Part shown: one piece after another, positions 24,201 through 39,200 of the stretch
Layout: the number at the start of each line of letters is the position of its first letter
How positions within the stretch are numbered: the first letter of the stretch is position 1
Assembly: GCA_002633005.1 (NCBI GenBank)
Contig: NMRA01000014.1
Span: 1,336,838 to 1,400,837, forward strand
Reading direction: 5' to 3'
Length of the DNA stretch: 64,000 nt
Source: Phoronis australis
Lineage: Eukaryota; Phoronida; Phoronidae
Program-made: the position numbers and the translations under genes
Notes under the pieces: generated by a model
Told to the model about the DNA's origin: nothing
What the model saw: only the letters and a program-made list of their open reading frames with translations
Databases searched by the model: none

Positions 24201-27200
24201 ACTGTTACTGTACGTCCAACATGACAAACTGGACCAGGAGACCATCTGATAGTGACTGTGATGGGGGGTGTCCTGCCAACAAGTTTCAAGTATGTGGCAA
24301 TGCGACCCTCAACTACACGTCTGTATACTACATAGGTAGGCTTTACAAAATGGGTTGTCTTCTTTATATTTTTCGTTTTGAGCATTCCTCAGCAGTTGTT
24401 GTTTCGTTTTTTTACAAACATTGTTGTAGAATTCAGTTAATAGTTTTGGCTAAGCTGTCGCGAACATACGTACCTCAGTTGAACTTTTGCGACCGCCCAG
24501 TACTGTGGTCGTTAAACTGTATCAAAGCCATAAATTGACTGATGTGTTGCTAGTTGACGTTACCACTATTATGACGGTAATCCATCCAAATTAGAGGTTA
24601 TGGTAGTCTCCAGTTATCTGTTTAATACATTGTAGATTACTATCCAATACTAGCGTCATCTTGTGACTACTTATGGGAACAGCTTGTACGAGTGGCGGGA
24701 CAGTACTACATCATCATCCCTGGTGATGAACGGCCAACATTAGTGGAGTGCTTTAATACAGGTGTTGTGATGGTTAATATACAACCATGATAGAATGTGT
24801 CACCGCGTATGATCTATTTTAACTGTAAACAAATAGATGCTTTTGTAATGAATGACTAAAAACAGTGTATCTAGCGTTGCCAACACATNAAGGTGGACCA
24901 GGAGACCATCTGATAGTGACTGTGATGGGGGGTGTCCTGCCAATAAGTTTCAAGTATGTGGCAATGCGACCCTCAACTACACATCTGTATACTACATAGG
25001 TAGGCTTTACAAAATGGCTTGTCTTCTTTATATTTTTCGTTTTGAGCATTCCTCAGCAGTTGTTGTTTCGTTTTTTACAAACATTGTTGTAGAATTCAGT
25101 TAATAGTTTTGGCTAAGCTGTCGCAAACATACGTACCTCAGTTGAACTTTTGCGACCGCCCAGTACTGTGGTCTTTATTGTTAAACTGTATCAAAGTCAT
25201 AAATTGACTGATGTGTTGCTAGTTGACGTTACCACTATTATGACGGTAATCCATCCAAATTAGAGGTTATGGTAGTCTCCAGTTATCTGTTTAATACATT
25301 GTAGATTACTATCCAATACTAGCGTCATCTTGTGACTACTTATGGGAACAGCTTGTACGAGTGGCGGGACAGTACTACATCATCATCCCTGGTGATGAAC
25401 GGCCAACATTAGTGGAGTGCTTTAATACAGGTGTTGTGATAGTTAATATACAACCATAATAGAATGTCACCGCGTATGATCTATTTTAACTGTAAACAAA
25501 TAGATGCTTTTGTAATGAATGACTAAAAACAGTGTATCTAGCGTTGCCAACAAATTCCATTAGGGAGACAGTTTTCCTACAGTCAGTGTCTATACTGAGG
25601 TGATTAGATTTGTTACAGCATAGATCTAATGGGTTTCAATTGAAAACATTAAAGATCGAATGGGTTTGAAACTGAAAACTTTCAACTTAGATATAATGGG
25701 CTTTGAATTGAAAACTTGCAGCATACTATAGATCTAATGGGTTTTAAATTGAAAATTTCCCCAAAGATGTACAGCTATTGTGTCTTTGTTGTCTTTTGCA
25801 TGCACATGTAATATACATGTACACACACTTGTTTCTTGCAGTTCTTTTTACCCAGTACTCAAACTGCCAAAAATACCTGAGTGCCGTATTGACTGTTCAA
25901 CACCCTTGTCATGGTTGGTTAAACTTGTGTGTTATGAGCATCAAACCCCCGCCCTCCCCGCCAACACGATTGGTCAGACTTCAAAGCAGCATTCTACCCT
26001 GTTCAGCTGGCTAAAACACTGGCCATCCCTAAAATGTACACAGTGCATGTGACGTGAGTGATTAGTAAGGAATTTAAACTTGACTGGCTAAATAGCTGCA
26101 AAATGCTGCTTTACGTTTTGATGTAAAAACACAGGTCTCATATATAGTGGGCGTGACCTTAACTTGTGATGTGTGCAGGTACACGGTGTGATGACTACCT
26201 TGTCCAGTCTCTACCTGATAGTGCATTCACGGGTTCAGCTGCAGTGAGCAATGGTCCAGATGCGACTCCTCGACAAGCTAGGTAACTGACTATTCACTGA
26301 ACAATATGAATTCATTAGCAGTTGTATTAATTCAGGTGTTTCTAAAAGGGGTTGTGTTTAAGTAAATAACTAAACACTCGATGTGCAGGTTTGTTTCAAG
26401 TTCTCAGAATTTAATGATTTTTCTTGCTGGTCTTGCTTCTAACTTGGATAGCTTTATTGAGTTTTACCATGGCATGGGCACGTGTTCAGCGAAATCTTGA
26501 TCGACCCATTTTTCGGCACCTTGTACGTTGTACAAGAATTGGTGGAATCATCATTTTTTACCAAAAGTACTTACTGTATTATAATATCTAAGTTGGTTTG
26601 GTGTGTAGCAGAGCAATTATTCTATTAGTCATGATTTTACAGCAATATGATAAATTGCAATGTTGTACACTGAAAGTAGTAATTTGTTATTTTAATAAGT
26701 GTTTGCCTTTGAAATTGATTTCCTCATGAAAAAAAGCTATAAAAATTAGATGAAGCATTGTTGACCAGAAGTAGGTGTTTGCCTTGATGTAATCTTAGTG
26801 AAGATAAATAAGTGAAAAAAAAGACTGTTTGTGGACTATGTTGATATCTGGATTTGAAAACCAAGTATTATCTAGAGTTGAACCTAAATGAGAGATATTT
26901 GTGATGTGCGATGACCTTGACCTTTTGTTCTTTCAGGTTGTTTAGTGGAATGGGATTCACAGCTGACGTGAACACATCTGCTCCACATTTTGTGAAGGCT
27001 TCCCTTGGGTCTCCCTATATAATAACAGCTATTGTAACACAAGGTAAGGGTCTCTGTACGTAATGACAGCTATTGTAACACAAGGCAGGGGTTTCTGTAT
27101 GTAATTACGCTGTTGTTATGTGAGCTGGTGGATCTAGTATGTAATGGCAGATGGTGTAAGACTAGTTACGAGGTCTCTGTATGTAATAACAACTATTGTA

Positions 27201-30200
27201 ACATAAGGTAGGGATCTCTGTGTGTTGTAAGATATATTGTAAAACAAGGTATTTTAGAGCCAAGAGCTGATGCAAGAAGTGCAACTGACTGTAGCACTGA
27301 ACTGCTGTGAGAATTCTTTGTCAGTATTGATCTTTCCGTAGGGAAATTTTTAAAATTTGCTTTAAACTGTGTTTCTCACATTAATGACTGAATTGAGTGG
27401 ATCCTTCAGAGAATGCTATAAAAATCACCAGATTGTCAAACACTCGCTCTGTATTTTACTATTTGAAATGGTCATGTCAGACTTGCTGTTTGTACTCTTC
27501 AGGTGGCGATATGATCAACGATGCATCTGCTAGTCCTCGATATGCCAACCAAATCAGTATAGGTTACACAAACAGTTTTGGCCAACATGTCTACCTCAAT
27601 GGGTCTGTGGTGAGTCACTATTTAGACTTGGAATAATATTGTACATTGTCTGTGAATGTTTTTTTTTATGTTTAAAGTTGTTAGGTGTTGTTATTATACT
27701 TAATGTACTAAAACTAGAGGATTTTTGTTCAGTTTGTGTTATTCTGTTAATTTGAATTGTCAATCCCAGCTTTAGCGTACTCTTCTGCACTCATTCCCTT
27801 TCAGGTGGGTGGAAACTCTGACTCATCCTCGCTGGTATTTAACTACTTGTCACAACCATTTGTTGCTGACAGTGTCTCCATCATTATTGAGAGCTTTGTT
27901 TATCAAGCGACCATCAGATTTGATGCTTTTGGCTGTGCTTACCAGACACGTATGTTGTGACTTATCATTTGTGAATACATGTTGGTGTATATTACTACCT
28001 TCTCTTTAAGAACAACTGGTGTAAATTACTATATCTGCTGAACTCCATGATAAAACTTTGCAATAAATGTTTGTTATTATAGAGAGGATGGACAACATTG
28101 ATTTTTGGACAGATCAGGATTCTGCTGTTCTGACCTAGCGAGAATTATTGTGCTTTGCATCTAAATCTTTATCTATCAAATCCCTTGAAATCACCAGCAG
28201 CAGTGGTATTAAGACATTGTCATAGTTAGTGGCTGGGCTCATTGTGACTGTGGCTCCAGGGTTTATTTTGTTGTCAAATTTTGAAAATCTCTTCAAGTTT
28301 TATTACTACCTGTTTTGATCAGCCCTTCTTGTTATTTTGTTGCACGTCTGCTGCATTGAGCTATCGCACTGTCACTATGTTTCCAGATCTTACCTCGTTC
28401 TGGGCGTGTCTTGCTGAGTCATCAGTCATCTCTGATGTGTATCTGTCTGTCAATCTAACTACTGTCCAGTCAACTACTCAGTGTATTGAGCTGTGTAAAT
28501 CTGGTTGCTATGGATACGCTGGGCTGGTAAATGGTAAGTAGGTGCATGTTGCTGTCAAATGTGTCTGACGTCCAGTGATGTATCTGCTAAACTCCTTTCA
28601 AGACTTTCATGAAATTATTGTTCTTCTCAACCACACCTTCCCAACTTTGGAAGGTTTTGGCATAAAATTTGGCAAAGAAGTTTCGATGATTCGGGCAACA
28701 GCACCTACCTGGTTTCAAACGGATTTAAACCAATTCTGTTCCCCCTAGTGACCATTTTGTTGCTTCCAAATACGTGTACATAAAATCGGTGTGTATTACT
28801 GGTATCTCTATCTGGGCATCCGATGTCTGCTGCTGTATCTCCAATACACCTAGGAGGATCTTCATGAAAGCTGGTGGATGTGTTCCTATGGAGCTGATAA
28901 TGAATGATAATGACTTTTGGATGAATATGACTAGCACTGTGCCCCCTAGTGGCAATTTTAGTAGTTTATATTTTTGTTTCTGTATCTTTAGAGCTTCAAT
29001 TCGTGACAAATTTTATGAATCTTTTTGGCATCTGCCTCTCTGCCAAACCGCTTAGAAGGTCATTATCAAAATTTGCAGTTCTTTCCTGTCGAGAAGACTA
29101 CATCTGATGTTAGTTTTTGGATGGGCCTGATTACTGTTGTACCCCCTAGTGACAATCTTTTTTTGTTTTGTTGTGTCCATGACTGTATCTCTTTAACCTT
29201 GGCAAACTGGTTTGTCTTAGCCAGACGGCAAGGCCTACCAAACCTGTCTGATGTATTCTGTGCCACCCTATAAATACCCCTGGAAGCATACTGTTTATGG
29301 TTTGCAGTGCAGTCGTTGGCTCTTGTTAAAATTTTTGTGTCTATTTTTTGCATCCAACTCCCTATCCCTCAAAAAATGCAACGAACGAAAGTATGAGCTT
29401 CGCTTAATCATTATCATTTGTGATGCACGCAGTAATTGGTACACATCAATACTCTGTGTTGCTGTTGTTTAAAAATACCTCCTACAAAGTCTTAACATAA
29501 CAGTGTTATGTTAATACAGTAATTATTACTACTAAAGTGTCATAATTACCTTTATCAGGTTCTTTTCAAGATGTTGTTATTTTAAAAACACAAGTTGTTT
29601 AATGTTGACTGGTGTTTTACTTTTAGGAACAAGCTGCGCGTGTACCAATAGTTATGGCAAATATGGTAAAGTGAACGATGACGAGTGCAATCTGCCTTGT
29701 TCTGGAAACGCAAGTCAGACTTGTGGGGGCACCAACCGAGTCGCCCTCTATAGGACTTGGGGTGAGTCAAGAGGAAGATGAGGCATATCATAGGAGGAAT
29801 ATCGATGAATTTTAAGTAGTAATAAGCAGGAGGTGAAAACAATCCCATGGCCAGGCCTCTAAACCCCAGCAGATGCCAAACCTCTGGAATACAATTAAAT
29901 CACAGACCCATGCCCCTAAACTCAATACTTGTGCTGAAAATACTCCATACATGATGCCAAACTGCTGCAGTCTAGGATACCAGTAACGTTTGATGAAGGA
30001 ACATTATAGATTTCAGTGGAATTTTTGGAGACTCTTTCAATGATGCAGTGGTCAGATTTTGATAGTTTTTTTATTCATCTGTTAATGTTTCAGTGTACAA
30101 AACAAAACTAATAGTTGTTCAAGAGTGTAATGTATGTCTGCGATGGGAATTGTGAGCTGGCACCAAGAGAGTACCATATTTGCTGATATCTCCATTAAAT

Positions 30201-33200
30201 TAAGTTTGTTACAAGCTCTTACTTTCATCATGGCAACCATTCTGTGAAGCCTAATGTGAGCAAAAGTTGGATGTGTAGCTTTCTCATTCACGTCTTGTTG
30301 ATGGTGGCTGCTGCGATCGTTGTGGTGCCAAAATTTAAAACCATTGTCAAATGCATTGTGAAATGATTTATGCACAAAGCCAGTACTATAGAGACGTTTT
30401 CAAATGAGGGAAGTCTGGGTTTGGAATTTGGTCCCCAAGAATGAGTTTGATCCTTGTGATTTGAGTTTAGTGCCTATGTATGGAGCATTTTTGGCTGTGT
30501 GTAGAGTTTAAGAGCATTGGCGGTTTGGGGATTATAATTTGTGCTGCAGTTTTGGTTTGGTACGGGAGCACTGGGGTTTAAAAGATTGTACTGTCTGTAG
30601 TTTTGAAGCATAAACGTGGATTTGTCTCCATCCCCTGGTTAGAAATTTTAATGTTTTCTTGATGAAATTGTCATGTTGGGAAGTTTAGTGAACACGTTTT
30701 TGCTACAAAATGCAAGTATGTCTTGTGATCTCTCTTGGTGCAGAACAGCTGTTTCTCACTGTGTAGAAATGGGTCAAATAATGGTCCATGGTGAATGTAC
30801 ATACTAGTGAGTTTATATGTTGCAGACACACTTTGCCCTCCAGTCCAGCCTGGTAATAACACTGTACACAATACAACAGACCGATTCTTTGGTACAGTCG
30901 TTGGTTATCACTGTCTGCCTGGATACAAACCTGCTGCTGGAGTTGCCATGTCTACAGTCTGTACTGATCAGTTTCTATGGCAGGATGAGCCACCAAACTG
31001 CATAAGTAAGTGTTTCCTGTAGTGTGAAATTTCAACAGAAAATTTGTAAAAATTCTTGCTGCTTACATTTTGAGCTTGGAGGGTAACTAGTCCCTATAGT
31101 GGCTTAGAATCATGGAAAGTGACGCACAGTGATACCTACTGTCACTCCATACACGGTCTCTGTTCGCCAGAATATGTTTTTTAACACATTAATTCACCTA
31201 ATGTCTCTCTTGCATGTTTTATTGTGTGTCTACAGAACGATGTACTGAGCGCCATTTTGTCACTCGTACATGTTTTGTTGTCTGTTATGTTGTTTGTTAT
31301 CTGTTTCTGTAATCATCAGAACGATGTACAGAGACACCTAATGTCACTCATGCATGTTTTGTTGTCCGTCATGAGTTTCATCAGAGTGGTGCACAGCGAC
31401 ACGTAATGTTACTCATGTAATGTTTTGACTTGTCTGTCTTTCATTTCAACAGAATGAAGCACAGGGCCACCTAATGTTACTCATACATGTTTTGTTGTCT
31501 GTTTGTCTGTCGTAAGTTTCAACAGAATGATGCACAGCGCCACCTTATATCATTCATGCATGTTTCACGGTCTGCCATGTTTTTCAGTGAAACGATGCCC
31601 AGCGCCACCTAATGTCACTTATGCCACGTATAGTGCCACTGGTGACTTTGTAAACAGCACTGTTCTCTATACGTGTAGTCGTGGATACAAGTTTATTAAT
31701 GGGACTAACAAGAAGACTGTGACTTGTAACGAGACTGAACAGTGGGAACCATCTGTGATGAGTTGTGTCTGTGAGCAAATTATAGAGTGTGTTTCACATA
31801 ACTAACATGTTGTATCTGTTAGTAAACGGCGCCTGATTGACAGGAGTAACACGTGTCAGTGAATAGTTGGCGCATGCTTCACAGACCAGAAAAGTTAAAG
31901 TTATTTCTGAGTAAAATGCGTCTGTTTCACAGGTGTAACTTGTGTTTGTGTGTGCGTGTGTGTGCGTGTGAATGGTCCACACTTCACTGGTGTGTTGTGT
32001 TGTGCAAGTCAGTAATCTTTGCACTGACATAACATTTTGTATATGTGAGTAAATAATGCCTGCTTTAGAGATCTGACATGTTGTATCTGAGTAAACTGCA
32101 CCTGATGCACAGTTCTGATGTTTTGTGTCTGTGTGTAAATGGTGCCTAATTCTTAAATCTGACATGTTGTATCTGAGTACACTGCACCTGATGCACAGTT
32201 CTGATGTTTTGTGTCTGTGTGTAAAGGGTGCCTAAGTCTTAAATCTGACATGTTGTATCTTAGTACACTGCACCTGATGCACAGTTCTGATGTTTTGTGT
32301 CTGTGTGTAAAGGGCCTATAATTCTTAAATCTGACAAGTTATGTCAGAGTGAATGTCACCTTTTTCACTGTTGTGTGATTCTAGTGAATTGGTGTTAAGA
32401 GTTATGTCTCTGTGTTAATTGTAGTCTAGAGTCCAGCACTCAGGTTTTCTAAGCCTGTCATCTGAATTGCTTGGCCTGTGCGTATACTCGAAATCCCAGC
32501 ACTGGATTTTATAAGGATCGTGAGCTCTGTCCTGTCTGCGTTTGTGTTGCAGAATTGAGTTAATTTCTATGTTGTGNTTCCCTTACACCCGAGTACACAC
32601 GAGTACACGCAAGACAGTTGCACACAAGTAAAGTCATGCATCACCATGGAAGTGAAAGATAATTAAGTGTCTTCTCAAGTCCTAATTAGCGTATTCTGCT
32701 GACACTGAGGAGATTGCTCAGTGATGGAATGTTGATTTAACGAATAGCAAAGTTTTTTTGCTACCTCGATTTGATGCTTATAAGTTTTTTGTTTGCAGTG
32801 AAGGAGTGTGGTGCGCCAGCCATTGCTCCCAACGCGACAGTATTGTACACTAATGTCACCTACCTGAGTACGGCCACTTACAGCTGTTTACCCGGTCACA
32901 TTGTCTCCAACGCTAATGCCAACGTGACCAGCAAGACATCATTCACTGTTACTTGTACTGAGCATGAAAACTGGACAGAAGCATCTTCTTGTGAACGTAA
33001 GTCAGTCATCATTCTGTGTTAGAGGAGATATACGTCATTCAGTATATATTTTTTATTGCTATTTTGTATTCATGAAGTTGTCTCATGTAGCAATGTCCTC
33101 TGCGATGCAGACCTTAGGCCAAAACACATAGTTGGTTCTGGTCTCTGTTTTTTTGAAAATCCAGTCGGTTATCTGGTATTTTTTAATTGTTCACTTTTTC

Positions 33201-36200
33201 AAAAGAGGAAATACGTTTTGGACAAGCAAACATTTCGGGGTTGCCCTGAGATTTTTTTATGAGCTCATTAAATCCATATCGGCCAAACCAATCTAATTGA
33301 AACTTCATGGTATGTCTGCCCGTGAGGCCTGCTATGCATAGCCAACGATGACCTTTGCTCCAAACTGGGAACTACTTTCAAACTAATGAAAGCCATCATA
33401 TTAAATTACATGGTGTTTTGACAATCTAACATTTTCACTTCAACTTTAATCTGACTCCGAATTGTCCATTTTTTGTTTTAAAACAGAATTTTGACCACCG
33501 CAATTTTCCAGTTTTTATGCTAGATGCTTACAAGTTACAGTTCCTTAGGAACACAAACACTTTACTCTGCTCTCTGTGCCTGGCTGCTGTACTTCGCTCC
33601 CTGACTGGCCTGTGTGCCTGCCCCCTGTGCTTGTTCCCTCCTGTTCCTGGCCCCTGTGACTGGCCTGTGTGACTGACTGCTGTGCCTGTCCCCAGTGCCT
33701 GGCCCCAGGTGCCTGCACCCTGTGCCTGCACCCTTTGTCTGTCCTGTATGACTGCCCCTATGACTTTCCCACGCGGCTGCCCCTTGTTCCTTTAAATCTC
33801 CTCCCTGACTGCCCCCTGTGAATCTCCTATTTTTATGTTCCCTGTGGTCACTCCCTCCACCACGCAATGAGTCCTGTGTCAGTACAGGGGATCCAACTGT
33901 CTGTTGCAAGCAGCTATGCCAAAGGTGTTGACTGCTTCTAATTCTGTTGCATTTCAGCTGTTTCTTGTGGCAATCCCCCACAGCATGCACTCAGCACTAT
34001 GGAGGTGGAGGGGGTTTATTACAACCAGTCTGTTCATTATACATGTGTTGATGGCTACGAGTTGGATGTCAATGGAACAACCAGTCAAACATTAGTCTGT
34101 GACGAAAATGGACAATGGCCAACTCTGACACTGTCCTCTTGCATTGGTGAGTATAGTTTGTTGCATTTCATGGTCTTCTAAGTCTTAGAAGACTTACAAG
34201 TTATCCTGGAGGATTGTATAACTGTCTAACCTTTGATATTATGCCCACATAAACTATTACCCAATCTGTTAATAAGGTTGATTAACTTAGCAACCATTAG
34301 GCTTGGCCTCTCAACAAAGACACAGATTTGTCCCCCAATCATGTAATCACTGTCATCTTTTGTTTATACCCTTCAATCCACCATCCTTTTGGTCACATCA
34401 CGCGACATGGCAGATTGAACGGGATAAACTGCTTGCAACATTGTTTGGTCTATTTGCTGTTCTTTAACTGACCAATTTTTTTGCACTTCAACAAGTCTTT
34501 ATCACAGCACGATTGGCATTGACTGCTTGTGCATTGTTGGATCTACTTTATGTTTGCAGTCATACACTGTGGCATTCCTCCAAGTGTTCCTCATTCTGAC
34601 TTACACTACACTAGCGACACCTACAGAAGTATCGCGCGGTATCAATGTCACTTTGGATACATGTTCTCAGAAAATATATTCACCAACACCTCGGAGTGTC
34701 AAAGTAACAAGAACTGGACAGTTGTGGAACCATGTGTTCGTAAGTGGCATTACATAGTTGTTGAAGTAAATTGTTATGACACAGAAAGTGAATAATTTCC
34801 AAGTTTGTAATGCTATCCATCTTTTGCAAATAGGCAGTTTTTGCATTCATAAGGTTTGTTGGTTCTTATTAACAGCTGCTTGTGATGTCATCAATGACTT
34901 TCTTTGTGAAACCTATTAGGTGTGTCCCTGAACTTTCATTGCTTATGTCACAGATACGCGATTCATGAGAAAATAATTAGACTGGAGACTGCAGTTTAAT
35001 CATATGTAGTTGTACTTATATCAACAATGCAACCATACTTCCCAAACTCTGATAAAAGATCGACTCGAACCACGGCGCAGTCTCCAGAGAACTTGCGTGG
35101 GCATTTGCCTATCAATGACTAGCCAACAAGTAGCCTAAAGTAGACATCACAACGGACATCAGAATATGAATTGTGATTCACGCTTAAATGGGCGAGAGCA
35201 TGTTCCGCCACACATATTTTCCTAAATTGCTATATTTGTGGTGAAGTAAGCTAGACTAGTTGGACATGCATGAGAGTATCTGTGTTATTTCAGGCAGAAG
35301 TTGTGGTGTGCCATCGTACGCTGCTGACAGCACTCATATTACGTTGAAGTACAGCTTTCTGTTCCAAGACTCTGTGGAGTTTACCTGTGCCTCAGGTCAT
35401 CAAAAGTCAGGTGGTTCATCTAGCCGCACGTGTACTGTGGTTGGCAATTATACAATGAAATGGAATGGAGATGAATTCAAATGTGAAAGTATGTATCATG
35501 GGACGATACTGCAAATTTTTATTGGTGTGAATTCATAACTGGCTGATTATAAATGTAAACCAATAATTAGCTTTATGTCAGTCTGGTCATCATTTATGGA
35601 AAACCTCTTTTGACCATTATTGCTGATAAGTAATCACATAAATAGTGATTTTGATGTTACACCTTGCTTGATGAATTTTGTAAGCTGTTAATGTGAAATC
35701 TTATTAATTATTTACAAATTCATGTCCTGCCATTCATAGATTCAAATGGAAAATTGTTCATTTAATACCCAACCAAAATTGGTCGTGTATGAGGTTATGT
35801 TGCTGTGCTAAGTTACCACATATAAATATTATGCAATTATTGACTTTCACGAACCGCAAAATGTGATAATGGCTGAGACAGAGCCGAAGTCGTTATAATG
35901 TCTTTGGGGTTTGAAAATCAAGGTATTGACCAAGTGTGAAGGTCAATAGTTGTTACATCCTAAAGTAATTATGTTGTTGCTTTCAATCGTATGTTGGATC
36001 ACTTGTTCGGCTTCAGCTTTTACATGTTGAGAAGTGATTTTGAAAAAAAGTTCCAGGTTTTCATCGTAATGGACAAAGGAACAATTATTTATACCACACT
36101 CAATTAGCCTCGAATGGCAGATACAACCGTGTAATAACCCATAAAGTTATCTCACTAGTGAGATAACATTTTGGCGGGAAACCGAGGCCGGATTCGAACC

Positions 36201-39200
36201 TGGGCCTCAAGAGTTTCGAATCGCCGACTTTACCACTACACCACTCAGCGGTTGACGTCATCGAACGTGAAAATAAGAGTACTTAAATGAGCACGCGCAA
36301 CTATCACATGTTCAGCAAAGGGCATTGCACCGACATTTATACACTTTGAAAAATAAGACACAATTTCCATGAAAACGATATCTTAATTCAGTGAAATTTT
36401 TCTCTTGTGTTCTCTCACTTGTAAATCACCAATTTCCAATTTGAATACGGGTATCGTGTCACCGGGATCCTTTGACTTGAGCATTATACTCAGTTACCAG
36501 TGGTAACCTACTTTATTAGCAGACGATATTTTCCTGGTTGAAGCTTAGCGTGATAAAATGTGTAGTAAGCTATAATAGTTGCTAAACCTTAAGTTACAGA
36601 TTCACTTTATTTCTATTTTGTTTAAATTTTCAATTGGTTTTGAGTATAAGCATTATTTGACAAAATAGCTCGGCTTTTCTTAAAAGGTCACGACCTCCGA
36701 CCCCGGGCTTCTGACATAGAAAGTAGTTACAAAGCCGAGGCGAGTCGAGAAAGGTAGATCGATTCATTGCAATGTTTCTCGTTCAGTATGTGGTATAAAT
36801 ACATTATTACACGTTCTCAGTCATTATCCCCCTTATCTAGAGCCCTCATGGATTTTGGAGAATTATCACCCTCAGGGCTAACACCCTCGGGTGATAATTC
36901 TCCAAAGTAATGGGGGATAACGACTTCGCCATGTAATAATCTATACTTGGGAAATACGTGTTTTGTGGTCTTACATTTGCATTAGAAAAAAGTTGAGAGG
37001 CATCATTTAGTTAATGTGATTGCAAACTGCATATCAGACCACTCATTATGCATGCGGTAAAGTGCGCAGAAACTTATGTGTATTGAAAGTCAGTGAACAG
37101 TCTAGCCTTAGTTTGAGAACAATGTTTGTATGATAATGTTATAGGGAGGGAGCTGTGGGTTCCTTAATGCAGGTGTGCATTCACCTGGTGGTTAGATTTT
37201 GCTGTTATTTAAAAACAAATTTAAAGTGAAATAAGAATCCAGATGCCATGAAAAGGTTTAAAACGCTTTTTATTTTGGTGACGTACTAGTTGTGTAGAAG
37301 TAAAGTTGTGACTTGTGATCAAATCACGATGAGACCTGAATGCGTACTACACGAAGAAGTTTTTATAAAGAATTGAAACCATGTTACCATTCCGGTAATC
37401 ATAGAGAATTATTGACTCCAAAATATCAGTTTGTAAGTACATAATCTATCCAAATCATATAATAAAGTTTGATATCAAATTTCTTTGCAAACAGTGTGCT
37501 TAAGTAGCCGTTTTGTTGCCATGTTAAACATTATTTTTGGATATTCACTCGACAGTTGATTTCGTCATGAGGATAAAAACGTTGGTCAGCTGTACACTTA
37601 CCACTGTAGCATTATCAAGACATGCTGTCAAACATGTTGTTAAAGGTATCTGACGTGAATAATTAATATATTAACTATGGTGTTGTAGTCTTACAAATGT
37701 GCTCCTCATAGTATTTCATGGTTATAATACAAATGGCCTTTCCATTTTGTTGCATTATAAATGGGCTTTCTGTTTCATTGCAATATAAGTGACCTTTGGA
37801 TTTCAAAAAACGATATTTCACTTGTTAAATATATTTATGATTGACATATGTCTCGAATAATAGATAAGTGATACGTGCGTCGCAAGCTCGTTACCAGAGA
37901 TGAAAAGGAGACCGAGGTAGGCGATATAAGGTCATTTATTATGACTGGTAAAAATGAATACAGGTAAATAACGTATAATAGGTAACCTCTGGTAAGATGG
38001 GCAATAAAAAGCGCCGGCCACGTGGACGTACGAGAGAATGACGAAAAGTGGGAGGAAGAGGGTGGGAACATTACGTAGAATTGTCTTGAGGACTTGACAG
38101 GGACCTCGGGGGTCTCGCGCTCCACTGGTTTATACACACTAGTTGGAAAAGGCTTAGCCCAGTCACACAGTTTGTGCCATAAAAGAGATAATGATAACTC
38201 CAACTGAGCCGGCAAGTAGAACTACTATCGTTTATCACATTGGTGTAGACTCACAGTTGAAGTTTGGTTTTCTGTTATGCCCAGACCGTTTGGAGTTGCA
38301 CCATATACCAACTCTGGACGGTCTCTCACGGCGATTTAGCGTTATGCAAATTGAATGAGTTTTTGACGCACAACAATGTGGCCGGAACAAAGTGAACTGA
38401 AAGCAAGGTTACAATAACAAAGAAAAACGCTCCTAAAGACACGTGACAATCATCAGCCTATAAGAGCCAAGAGCTGACCAAACTTGAGGCACATGATAAC
38501 AGCAGACCAATGCGAAGGCTGGAAAAATGACGTGTACTACACAAGGGAATAATGGAATAGACCGAGATGAGGGGGAAAAGGAGTAAGGCGGATCCATATG
38601 CTCACATAAATATACCATTTATGTGACTGAGCAAATTGATCGTCATACTCCTTTCCTTCCTCATTTCGGTCTATTCCATTATTCCCTTGTATAGGACTAC
38701 ATGTCGTTTTCCCAGCCTTCGTATTTGTCTGTTGTTATCATGTGCCTCAAGTTTGGTCAGCTCAAGGCTCTCATAGGTTGATGATTGTCTAGTGTCCTTG
38801 GGAATTTTTATGCACCCACATATTTATATGTGGTCGCGTATTGCTGTCATCTCTGTCTGTCCGGCGTACGCAGCTGTATCTCCTAAACCCCTCACAGGAT
38901 CTTGATAAGATTTGGCAATTTTCTTTCTATAAAGCTGACGACAGATGACAACGAATTTCGGACCTCTCTGACTACTGGTGTGCCCCCTAGTGGCAATTTT
39001 AGTTTTTTTGCTTACCTCTGTATCTTCAGAAGTCCTCAACATATTTTCATAAAATTTAAAATATGGGCATCTATTGGTGAGATGAAATTATCCTTTCGTT
39101 TTAGGATGGGTTCGACATATTTTGCGTATCCTAGTGGCCATTTTTACTGTTTTCGAGTTTGTATTTTGGCGTCCACCCATCTATCAACCAAACCGCTCTA

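Noticed and set aside
23280-24245. Long repetitive open frames (plus-strand and two minus-strand) across 23.3-24.2 kb
   Set aside because: The 42-bp unit is divisible by three, so all frames stay open. There is no domain, no fitting splice phase, and the array ends in the intron before the WSC exon.
24894-25430. A second WSC end and a second FBG-N exon as genuine additional exons
   Set aside because: They start in mid-exon right after a single n and repeat the upstream DNA almost exactly, so an unmerged haplotype is the simpler explanation.
33528-33990. Gly/Gln/Thr-rich minus-strand frames
   Set aside because: They come from the CTGTGCC degenerate minisatellite in intron 20.
36176-36256. 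A functional tRNA gene on the minus strand
   Set aside because: A and B boxes are perfect, but the T-arm and acceptor stem do not pair, so a SINE or pseudogene is more likely.
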